From: Chitinophaga pinensis
GTDB taxonomy: Bacteria > Bacteroidota > Bacteroidia > SXHM01
DNA length: 9,229 bases
Direction of reading: 5' to 3'
Assembly: GCA_945889235.1 (NCBI GenBank)
Contig: CAMDBK010000097.1
Location: 1-9,229 of the forward strand
The stretch's first letter is position 1. Every line of letters begins with the position of its first letter. The position numbers and the translations under genes are program-made. The notes beneath the pieces were generated by a model. That model saw nothing but the letters and a program-made list of their open reading frames with translations. It did no database searches and had not been told where the DNA came from. Below are positions 1 through 5,576 of the stretch, one piece after another.

Positions 1-36
1 TCCTTTACATCCCCGCAACACACATTTTAAATTATT

Positions 37-1155
37 ATGTCCTCCTCCAAACTGTTTACCCCTTTCCATTTTCCTGATACTGACAAAACAATGCCCAACC
101 GCATTGCGCTGGCTCCCCTTACCAATCTGCAGAGTAATACTGACGGCACCTTAAGCGATGACGAATTTAAATGGCTTCAACGCAGAGCTAAAGAAGGCTT
201 TGGATTGATCAGCACCTGTGCCGCTTATGTAGCAGAAGACGGCAAAGGCTGGGATGGAGAACTGGGCATTGCTCACGATAGTCATCTTCCCGGCCTTATG
301 CGCCTTGCAGCCGGTATTCATAGCTATAACAGTCTGGCCCTTGTTCAGATTTTTCATGGAGGTGCCCGCAGCCCGCAGGAATGCACCGGCACACAACCCT
401 GGAGTGCCAGCGCACACACTATGCCTCACCCCAAAAAAACGGTTGAGGTAAGGGCAGCAACAACCGATGACATTAACCGTGCGATAGCCGATTTTGTATC
501 AGCCGCTAAAAGGGCCGAAGAGGCAGGCTTTGACGGAATAGAACTGCATGGAGCCCACGGCTATCTGCTGCATCAGTTTTTAAGCACGGCTACCAACATG
601 CGCAGCGATGAGTGGGGTGGCACATTGCAAAATCGCAGCCGACTGCTACGCACCATTCTGCAAAAGATAAAAGCCGTTACCTCCAAAAACTTTCTGGTTG
701 GGGTACGTCTTTCACCCGAAGATAAATACACCTTTAAAGGAATTGATTTTGACGAAAGTCTGCAGCTTGCGCAATGGCTGGCTGCCTATGGTGCCGCTTA
801 CATACACCTCTCGCCCTGGGATGCTTTTAAAAAACCCGATAAATATGCTGAAGGCGATAAAGCCCTTATCACGTATTTCCGTGAGGCGCTGCCTGATACA
901 CCCATTATAGTAGCCGGTATTATCCGGAGCCGCAGCGATGCCGAAAAAGCAATTGAACTGGGTGCCGATATAGTTGCCATAGGCATGGCTGCCATAGCCC
1001 ATGCCAACTGGCCTACGCTGGTAAAAGACTTTACCGTGCAGCCTGCTCCGCAACCTTACACCGTTCAGCATCTTAAAGAACAAGACCTGAGCCCCGTTTT
1101 TATTAATTACATGAAAAGATGGAAGGGTTTTGTGGAAGAAACGGAAACGGAGTAA
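37..1155 (+). CDS. Old Yellow Enzyme-family NADH:flavin oxidoreductase
   Basis: Predicted cytosolic FMN-dependent NAD(P)H oxidoreductase with a TIM-barrel fold. Family members usually reduce activated C=C bonds such as enones. The protein has 372 residues, normal for the family, and looks intact. Visible family motifs are NRIALAPLTN near the N-terminus (residues 21-30), QIFHGGARS, the active-site segment ELHGAHGYLLHQFLS with the HxxH pair at H171/H174, then NMRSDEWGG, GVRLSPED, and the C-terminal phosphate-binding segment GADIVAIGMA starting at residue 309. The HxxH pair is the YqjM-like form rather than the HxxN of classical yeast OYE. The position of the YqjM redox-sensing Cys appears to be Thr29, as in classical OYE. 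The ATG at 37 is preceded by AT-rich sequence. The upstream region is cut by the window edge, so promoter and operon are unknown. The physiological substrate cannot be told. Confidence 0.93.
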   Translation: MSSSKLFTPFHFPDTDKTMPNRIALAPLTNLQSNTDGTLSDDEFKWLQRRAKEGFGLISTCAAYVAEDGKGWDGELGIAHDSHLPGLMRLAAGIHSYNSLALVQIFHGGARSPQECTGTQPWSASAHTMPHPKKTVEVRAATTDDINRAIADFVSAAKRAEEAGFDGIELHGAHGYLLHQFLSTATNMRSDEWGGTLQNRSRLLRTILQKIKAVTSKNFLVGVRLSPEDKYTFKGIDFDESLQLAQWLAAYGAAYIHLSPWDAFKKPDKYAEGDKALITYFREALPDTPIIVAGIIRSRSDAEKAIELGADIVAIGMAAIAHANWPTLVKDFTVQPAPQPYTVQHLKEQDLSPVFINYMKRWKGFVEETETE

Positions 1156-1163
1156 AGCAGAAC

Positions 1164-1631
1164 TTAAATAATAGTAAATCCTATTTCTTTTAAATATTCA
1201 AAAGTAGAATCGTAAAACTCAGGTGGCCGAGTAGCATCTGTAACTTCACCTGGAGGAATTACAATTACCATTCCTTGACGTGCTCGTGTTAAAAGAACGC
1301 GGTATGCGTTTTTTAAATATTGTTTTCGTTCTTCTTTTCGAATAAAATTCCATCTGTCTCCAACAAACGAGAAAAACTCCCAACCCTTTGATGAATACCG
1401 AAAATCGGCATCCCACGTAACACAACTCCAATCTAATTCTAAACCTTGAACGTGAAATTCAGTTGCAACATCTTCTAAATAAAAAGAAGAACGAACATCT
1501 TCTTTGCCATCTAAAAACCAATGAATAGGGTCAATTGGAGATTTTACATCAATTGCATATGGCTTTAACCTTTGTGCTTGTGATGAAACTACAATACCAT
1601 AGCGTTCACTACCTCGTGCTTTTTCTATCAA
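1164..1631 (-). CDS. C-terminal part of DUF2075-type helicase: motifs V and VI
   Basis: This 155-residue stretch is in the same frame as the middle fragment and is separated from it only by one TGA. The only initiator at its head is the TTG directly after that stop, and I see no ribosome-binding sequence dedicated to it. Conserved segments are ARGSERYGIVVSSQAQRLKP, DVRSSFYLEDVATEF, HVQGLELDWSCVTWDADF (motif V-like) and YLKNAYRVLLTRARQGM (motif VI with the arginine finger region). It ends at TAA 1166-1164. Preservation of these motifs past the stop suggests recent inactivation, readthrough, or a sequence error. Confidence 0.6.
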   Translation of the reverse strand: MIEKARGSERYGIVVSSQAQRLKPYAIDVKSPIDPIHWFLDGKEDVRSSFYLEDVATEFHVQGLELDWSCVTWDADFRYSSKGWEFFSFVGDRWNFIRKEERKQYLKNAYRVLLTRARQGMVIVIPPGEVTDATRPPEFYDSTFEYLKEIGFTII

Positions 1632-2222
1632 TCATTGTTTTGCTTTTACAATATCACGCGTAATTACAATCGGATATTTCTTTTTTACTTTTTCGTAATT
1701 TATTCTTGCCTCATCAATTTTTAGGTCTAATAGATTTTTTATAAGAGAAGAAAGGTGCTCTGCTCTAAATGAGCGCAATGAAACCGAAAGATGTAAATCA
1801 TCTTTCTTAAAAACATTTCTTCTTTTTTCTAAATCTGAAAAAGCTTTTCCTGCAGCATATTCACTATCTGTTAGTTTTGATGAAACATAAACATGCCAAT
1901 CAGGAAACGAACGATTTAATGAATCAATCCATTCACTAATTCCAGCTTCGCCTGTATTAATTTCTTGTCCTCCACCAACCAAGCAAACTACTACAGCCCA
2001 ATCTTTGTGTCTATCTAAACAAGAGATAAGAAACTCGGGTTCTGATTGAGAAAAATTAGGTCTGTTTTTTTTTCGTTGCATAAAATTAACGGTCTGCGTT
2101 AAGTTCCATGCTCTTTGAGCTTCATCAAAAATTGCAACATGGTCAAAGGGGGCTGTTTCGTCTGCTAAATAGGCATCACGATAATGATGAACATTTTGAA
2201 TAAAAAGTTTTACTTGACTCAT
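1632..2222 (-). CDS. Middle part of DUF2075-type helicase: Walker B region
   Basis: This 196-residue fragment begins with the conserved stretch VKLFIQNVHHYRDAYL and then the Walker B/motif II DHVAIFDEAQRAW. It continues with EPEFLISCLDRHKDWAVVVCL and GGGQEINTGEAG (a motif III-like sensor segment), then LTDSEYAAG. The open frame actually reaches back to just after TGA 2261-2259, so the ATG at 2222 need not be a true start. It is, however, preceded by AGGAGAGG, an unusually good Shine-Dalgarno-like sequence for this phylum, and overlaps the previous stop as TAATG. Translational coupling is therefore possible. The fragment ends at the in-frame TGA 1634-1632. Confidence 0.7.
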   Translation of the reverse strand: MSQVKLFIQNVHHYRDAYLADETAPFDHVAIFDEAQRAWNLTQTVNFMQRKKNRPNFSQSEPEFLISCLDRHKDWAVVVCLVGGGQEINTGEAGISEWIDSLNRSFPDWHVYVSSKLTDSEYAAGKAFSDLEKRRNVFKKDDLHLSVSLRSFRAEHLSSLIKNLLDLKIDEARINYEKVKKKYPIVITRDIVKAKQ

Positions 2223-3136
2223 TACCTCTCCTTTTCGTATCTTTTTATTTTTCGCCTTTCACGTTTTACTTTGTCTCGCGTTAATGCTTCGCGAAGAATT
2301 GCCACTAAGGGGCCATTCCCAGAAAGAAAAACACTGGCTAATCCATCTTTGCTTTCTAAATTTTTAGTAGCCACATCTAACCCAACTAAAGTTTTGCCTG
2401 CGCCAGGAACTCCAGTGACGAAACAGATTGCTTTCTCATTTTTTTCTTTTGCTTGTTTAATAATTTGAGAAACAGCATTACTTGTATGACTTAAATTTTT
2501 TGCTGATGCATCTTTTCTTGATATTTCAGAAACAGAGTGTTTATTATATAAAGCCATTGCGGCTTCAATGATTGTAGGGGTTGGAGAGTATCGCCCACTC
2601 TTCCATTCTTGTGCATTAATTTTTTCACCTTCTGAAAACTGAATTACATTTTTTAAAGTTTCAGCTAATAATTCTTCATTGGTTTTAATTGGAAATAATA
2701 CTTGGTCGCTGTGAGGGTTAAGTGAAATTAATGGTAAAATATTTTTTGCTGCTGTGGCAACAAGGATTGGTGCTATTAAGTGCTCATGACTTGTTTCATG
2801 AAAATTTTTTAAGTCAAGTGCGTAATCCCAAACTTGTTCAATTGCGCTTCCAGAAAACTCCTTTTCTCCGACTTTAAATTCAAGAATAAAAATGACGTGT
2901 TCAATAATTAACAGTACATCAATTCTTTTCCCCATTCTAGGAATAGAATATTCAAAAAAGAGTTCCCCCTCATAATTTGTTAAAACCTCTTTCAGAATTT
3001 TTATCTGTTGTTTCCAAGCTTCTTTTTGAGTTTGCTCATCAGCAAATTCACTATTGCTAGCAAGCGAACCTAAAATCTGTTCTGTAGTTGCTACTAAAAA
3101 ATTTGAAATAGAATCTGAATAATAATATCGGTTCAT
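2222..3136 (-). CDS. N-terminal part of DUF2075-type protein: PD-(D/E)XK nuclease domain plus Walker A
   Basis: This 304-residue fragment starts at ATG 3136 (MNRYYYSDS, a typical family start); a TTG one codon upstream is less likely. Residues about 50-110 carry a complete-looking RecB-like nuclease core: E62, D73 in GKRIDVLLI, E86-F-K88 in FILEFKVG, and a QxxxY motif Q101-VWD-Y105. Residues 242-249 are a Walker A loop, GVPGAGKT, preceded by the hydrophobic strand AICFV. The reading ends with a basic tail and TAA, which shares its last A with the next ATG (TAATG). If expressed alone, it would have a nuclease domain and a nucleotide-binding loop but no Walker B. Confidence 0.75.
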   Translation of the reverse strand: MNRYYYSDSISNFLVATTEQILGSLASNSEFADEQTQKEAWKQQIKILKEVLTNYEGELFFEYSIPRMGKRIDVLLIIEHVIFILEFKVGEKEFSGSAIEQVWDYALDLKNFHETSHEHLIAPILVATAAKNILPLISLNPHSDQVLFPIKTNEELLAETLKNVIQFSEGEKINAQEWKSGRYSPTPTIIEAAMALYNKHSVSEISRKDASAKNLSHTSNAVSQIIKQAKEKNEKAICFVTGVPGAGKTLVGLDVATKNLESKDGLASVFLSGNGPLVAILREALTRDKVKRERRKIKRYEKER

Positions 3137-3188
3137 CAAGTCAAAGATGAGATATTATTTAACAATGCAAAAAACTAAAAACCCCTTC

Positions 3189-3542
3189 TCACTTCTTCCC
3201 CACCACCTCCTTCATCACCCCCTCCAGCTTCTTCAGTTCCTCCTCAGTCAGGCCCGTCAGCATATCCGGAATATTCGTTCTCCCTGTCCGCGGCAAAATA
3301 TTAACCAGCCAGAGCCGTTGTTTGGCCTCTTCTTTATTCTTTGGCTCATAAATATATAAGTCATTAAAATCACACTTGAACATATCACACAACTTCAGCA
3401 TATCACTGAAAGTAAGTTGAATAATAGTATCGTTAATAATCTTCGAAGCCACTCTCCTCGAAATCTTAAAACGCACCAGATATGTGTGAACATGTTTAAT
3501 ACCGCGGCTTTTAGCCAGTTCCATAACGCGTAGCTTAATCAT
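3189..3542 (-). CDS. small XRE-like helix-turn-helix DNA-binding protein
   Basis: A 117-residue protein that starts MIKLRVMELAKSRGI. Residues about 1-70 fit an XRE/Cro-type HTH: RVMELAKSRGI is the first helix, TYLVRFKISRRVASKIIND the helix-turn-recognition-helix segment, and LTFSDMLKLCDMFKCDFNDLYIYEP the characteristic closing segment (compare L..la..l.v...dL). The C-terminal about 45 residues are charged and end in a helix, LTEEELKKLEGVMKEVVGKK, perhaps for dimerisation. It lies 53 nt from the start of the broken nuclease-helicase, on the same strand and upstream of it. It is also 78 nt downstream of the heptad-repeat frame, so the three could be co-transcribed. Its likely role is transcriptional control of nearby genes; the 21-bp repeats at 3644-3853 are candidate binding sites. 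The HTH call is from pattern only. Confidence 0.75.
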   Translation of the reverse strand: MIKLRVMELAKSRGIKHVHTYLVRFKISRRVASKIINDTIIQLTFSDMLKLCDMFKCDFNDLYIYEPKNKEEAKQRLWLVNILPRTGRTNIPDMLTGLTEEELKKLEGVMKEVVGKK

Positions 3543-3620
3543 AGATATTAGTTTTTAGGGGTTAGTATTTGGGAGTTTTTTCGTAAAATATCCGTGGCAT
3601 TCAGCGGGATATCACAAAAA

Positions 3621-3860
3621 TCAAAAAAAACAGTTGCATCCGTCACCGTTCTGTAAATAAAATTCACCGTACCGTAGCCATACTTCACCCTGTTGTATTT
3701 TAAAGTAACCGAAACCTACACAACAGTCACCGTTATGTTCACAAACCACACCGTACTGTGTACAATAATCACCGCAATAGTCACTAACCACACCGTTAAG
3801 TAATCTTCCCGCACCGCACCGTTCACCGTAATCACCGCAGTAATAACAACCTGTTACCAT
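3621..3860 (-). CDS. candidate 79-residue Cys/Gly/Tyr-rich heptapeptide-repeat protein
   Basis: An ATG-started frame of 79 residues on the minus strand across the 21-bp array. Glycine recurs at residues 9, 16, 23, 30, 37, 44, 51, 58, 65 and 72, a perfect seven-residue period. The loose unit is x-x-[C/N/Y/F/Q]-G-[D/E/V]-x-x, for example DYCGDYC, TQYGVVC, EHNGDCC, LQNGDGC. It has ten Cys and nine Tyr, no signal peptide and no membrane segment. I do not recognise a family; it is not MORN, WG or pentapeptide repeat. In favour of coding, the frame is open for 240 nt while other frames of the array contain several stops. Against it, no promoter or ribosome site is evident. The conservation is strongest in a CGGTG core that includes wobble bases, which would also suit a DNA-binding site array. 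It ends 78 nt before the HTH gene on the same strand. Confidence 0.4.
   Translation of the reverse strand: MVTGCYYCGDYGERCGAGRLLNGVVSDYCGDYCTQYGVVCEHNGDCCVGFGYFKIQQGEVWLRYGEFYLQNGDGCNCFF
3644..3853 (+). repeat. ten-unit degenerate direct repeat with exact 21-bp period
   Basis: Units begin at 3644, 3665, 3686, 3707, 3728, 3749, 3770, 3791, 3812 and 3833, each exactly 21 bp after the last. Eight of ten begin with CACCG; the other two read CACCC and AACCG. Positions 9-11 of the unit are often GT-rich (TGT, CGT, AGT) and the rest varies freely. An eleventh, decayed unit may start at 3854 (TTACC). Extra CACCG copies out of register occur at 3817 and 3824. The period equals two helical turns and also seven codons. 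It may therefore be an iteron/operator-like array read by a DNA-binding protein, or the DNA of a heptapeptide-repeat protein. The units share too little sequence to be a CRISPR or a recent microsatellite expansion. Confidence 0.85.
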
Positions 3861-3971
3861 ATTGCACCATTAGTTTTTCTGAAACCAAAATCCCACCCCT
3901 TTTCAGTTTTAAATTTCGGTCAGCTTACCAAATTCAGTTTATAACAACCTAACCCCTTAAAACAAAAAATC

Positions 3972-4952
3972 ATGAACGACAGACAATCAAACTGGCTCGA
4001 CATGTTTCGTGCCGTAAACATGTTCTACCTTGCCAATCAGGCAGTAATTGATGCAGTCCCCGCCCGCACTACAGCATTTGCTCAGCACCAGACCAACATT
4101 ACAAACATTGAAATCAAGGCAGGGCTGCGCTCAACCACCACAACGGGCATTACACAGGATAAACGTGTCCTGCGCATCAACCTCGAAAACATAACCTACT
4201 CCATCATTCAGCAGGTAAAAGCCTACACCATTTCAATAAATAACAACACCCTCCGTGCCGAAATGGATTTCGAAATCAGCTACGTCCGCGCCATCAAAGA
4301 CGATAGCCTCGGACCATGGGCTCAGCAGCGCCTCAATACCGTAAATTCAATAATTGCCGCGCTTGCAGCCTATGGAATTACGCCCGTTGAAGCAGCGCAA
4401 TGGCAGGCAGCAATAGATGCTTTTATTCCCAATATCAGCGCACCCCGCAGCGCACAGGTAACACTATCAGGCCATGTCAACGACCTTAAAAACCTGTTCA
4501 CCCTTGCAAACAAACACCTCGATGAAACCATCGACAGCCTTATGAATGCATTTCGTGTTTCCAGTCCTTCATTATTCCATAACTATACCCAATCCCGCGA
4601 AATTATAGACCGCGGTCATGGCCCCGGCACTGGTCCAAACCCCGGCCCCGGCAACCCACCTGTTACCGGCACCGTTCCTGCCATGCAGATTGTAAATGTA
4701 TTTGGTCCTGCCAATGCCCAATGGGTTGCAGGTATTACTATTAAGATAAAAAACACCACTACTTCGCCAGCAATAGGCGGGCTTGCTTTCTACCCCGCCA
4801 ATACAGCAACAGAGGGATACACCACACAAGGTTCAATCCTGCTTCCCGGTCAGGAAGAAACACATGTAATCAATGCAGCTGATTTTAAACCCTTCCTTAA
4901 TATACAAAACCAGGGGCCCACTGAGCAAACGTATGAGGTAACTATATTGTAA
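3972..4952 (+). CDS. uncharacterised two-domain protein (helical domain, Gly/Pro linker, beta-rich domain)
   Basis: A 326-residue protein with no signal peptide and no membrane segment. Residues 1-210 look alpha-helical. From memory they resemble an uncharacterised Bacteroidota family marked by a TTG-T-DK segment (here TTTTGITQDKRVLRI, residues 55-69), an APR motif (157-159) and a closing stretch like NYTQSREIID (204-213). A flexible linker GHGPGTGPNPGPGNPP spans residues 215-230. Residues about 235-326 are rich in beta-branched residues, Gly, Thr and Asn (for example GITIKIKNTTTSPAIGGLAFYP) and probably form a small beta-sandwich. No catalytic motif is visible, so no function is assigned. 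The ATG at 3972 follows an A-rich leader. The gene is monocistronic in appearance, ending 19 nt before a strong terminator. It sits directly after the 21-bp array, which may control it. Confidence 0.75.
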   Translation: MNDRQSNWLDMFRAVNMFYLANQAVIDAVPARTTAFAQHQTNITNIEIKAGLRSTTTTGITQDKRVLRINLENITYSIIQQVKAYTISINNNTLRAEMDFEISYVRAIKDDSLGPWAQQRLNTVNSIIAALAAYGITPVEAAQWQAAIDAFIPNISAPRSAQVTLSGHVNDLKNLFTLANKHLDETIDSLMNAFRVSSPSLFHNYTQSREIIDRGHGPGTGPNPGPGNPPVTGTVPAMQIVNVFGPANAQWVAGITIKIKNTTTSPAIGGLAFYPANTATEGYTTQGSILLPGQEETHVINAADFKPFLNIQNQGPTEQTYEVTIL

Positions 4953-4971
4953 ATAGTAAATTGGTTTAAAT

Positions 4972-5005
4972 AAAAAGGTGGCGCCCCCCGGGCGCCACCT
5001 TTTTT
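4972..5005 (+). terminator. strong Rho-independent terminator
   Basis: Stem GGTGGCGCCC (4977-4986) pairs perfectly with GGGCGCCACC (4990-4999) around a CCC loop. Five A (4972-4976) pair with five of the six T that follow (5000-5005), giving a 15-bp hairpin with a U tract. The A tract on the left means it could also stop transcription from the other strand. It ends the transcript of the two-domain protein gene. Confidence 0.92.
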
Positions 5006-5037
5006 ATTAATGAAAAAGATGTATTCAATCCGTTTTC

Positions 5038-5045
5038 TATTTTTG
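5038..5045 (+). promoter_or_regulatory. Bacteroidota-type -7 element TATTTTTG
   Basis: Matches TAnnTTTG exactly and lies 19 nt before the ATG at 5065, just after the strong terminator, where a new promoter is needed. No good TTTG -33 element is seen at the usual spacing, so strength is doubtful. Confidence 0.45.
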
Positions 5046-5064
5046 CTACCCAATCACCAACAGC

Positions 5065-5562
5065 ATGAAAACATTTTCTTCACTCTGCTTTCTTCTGTTC
5101 ATCATTACTAGTGCTTCAGCACAAAACTCCGGAAATGCTTTCTGCACCCGTCTTGATTCAGTGCTCAATTTTTTCACCTTCACCAAACCCGAAATAAAAG
5201 GGCAGCAGATACGCAGTGATGGGTTCAACACTTTTTATCAGTCGCGCATCAGGTTCAGCAAAAAAGGAAGAACACAAATAAGTGTTTCAAAAAAAGAAAC
5301 TCAACTAACCTTCTTCACCGAATGGCTGGGCGAAAATTTAGCCGAAGAAAAAGCCGGCTGGATGTATGACAACTATTTCAGCGAACTGAAAAACTGCCTT
5401 GGCGATAAGTTCAGTGAAAAACCATCTGATAACCCCGAATCAAAATGGGCCTTGTATTACAATTCCGATTATGTAGTGGGATTACACTGGAACAAAGACA
5501 GCTACAGCGGGCTTTGCTCCATTTCAATTTCTGTTTACCCTCCCGAAGAGTTTGATTACTGA
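5065..5562 (+). CDS. unrecognised secreted protein with signal peptide
   Basis: A 165-residue protein. Residues 1-19 are a clear Sec signal peptide: Lys2, a hydrophobic core LCFLLFIIT, and a signal peptidase I site ASA|QN. The mature part of about 146 residues is exported to the periplasm or beyond. It has no Cys directly after the signal, so it is not a lipoprotein. It contains an RIRFSKKGRTQISVSKKETQ segment likely to form beta strands, a helix-like stretch EWLGENLAEEKAGWMYDNYF, and a C-terminal beta region ending PPEEFDY. Three Cys remain in the mature part. I do not recognise the family and assign no function. It has its own probable promoter (5038) and converges on the membrane protein gene with a 14-nt gap; no terminator is visible in that gap. 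Confidence 0.75.
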   Translation: MKTFSSLCFLLFIITSASAQNSGNAFCTRLDSVLNFFTFTKPEIKGQQIRSDGFNTFYQSRIRFSKKGRTQISVSKKETQLTFFTEWLGENLAEEKAGWMYDNYFSELKNCLGDKFSEKPSDNPESKWALYYNSDYVVGLHWNKDSYSGLCSISISVYPPEEFDY

Positions 5563-5576
5563 ACCTGTTAATGGTC

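Larger units (their letters stand above)
1164..3136 (-). pseudogene. DUF2075-type nuclease-helicase, interrupted by a frameshift and a nonsense codon
   Basis: Read together, three adjacent minus-strand frames form one protein of about 657 residues. It has an N-terminal PD-(D/E)XK nuclease-like domain and a C-terminal SF1-type helicase/ATPase domain of the DUF2075 kind. The first break lies between 2222 and 2258: the frame ends at TAA 2224-2222, and the continuation is in the -1 frame, as if one base had been lost. The span of 1973 nt plus one base is exactly 658 codons including the stop. The second break is an in-frame TGA at 1634-1632, after which homology-like sequence continues in the same frame. 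Neighbouring genes use TGA as a normal stop, so it is unlikely to be read as Trp. The gene is visibly more AT-rich than its flanks, which suggests acquisition. It ends 8 nt from the convergent oxidoreductase gene. A weak promoter-like pair, CATCTTTG (3149-3142) with TTTG (3171-3168) 18 nt upstream, would give an almost leaderless transcript. The family assignment is from recalled motifs. Confidence 0.8.
3543..3971. other. 429-bp interval without a conventional gene
   Basis: This interval separates the minus-strand HTH gene from the plus-strand gene at 3972. Most of it is the 21-bp-period array with its overlapping minus-strand frame, described separately. Between the array and the HTH gene there is a 6-bp inverted repeat, ATATCC (3588-3593) / GGATAT (3607-3612), about 46 nt upstream of the HTH start, which could be an operator but is weak. 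Position 3623-3630 is a run of eight A. From 3875 to 3971 I see no clear TAnnTTTG promoter for either direction; the sequence before the ATG at 3972 is A-rich (AAAACAAAAAATC), typical of Bacteroidota leaders. Confidence 0.6.

Noticed and set aside
1156..1163. Terminator between the oxidoreductase and the convergent helicase gene
   Set aside because: The gap is only 8 nt and no hairpin with a T tract is visible in or near it.
1632..1634. TGA read as tryptophan (alternative genetic code)
   Set aside because: TGA is the natural terminator of the HTH, secreted-protein and hydrolase genes in this window, and TGG is used for Trp throughout. A gene-specific nonsense change fits better.
2222..2258. 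Programmed -1 ribosomal frameshifting in the helicase gene
   Set aside because: The A runs do not form an in-frame X XXY YYZ slippery heptamer, and no strong downstream hairpin is evident. The in-frame TGA further on also argues for plain inactivation or error.
2184..2468. Plus-strand open frame opposite the nuclease-helicase
   Set aside because: It is the antisense of the conserved Walker A region and its composition follows from the real gene.
3644..3853. CRISPR array reading of the 21-bp repeats
   Set aside because: Only about five bases per unit are conserved and there is no alternation of constant repeats and unique spacers of CRISPR length. No cas gene is nearby.
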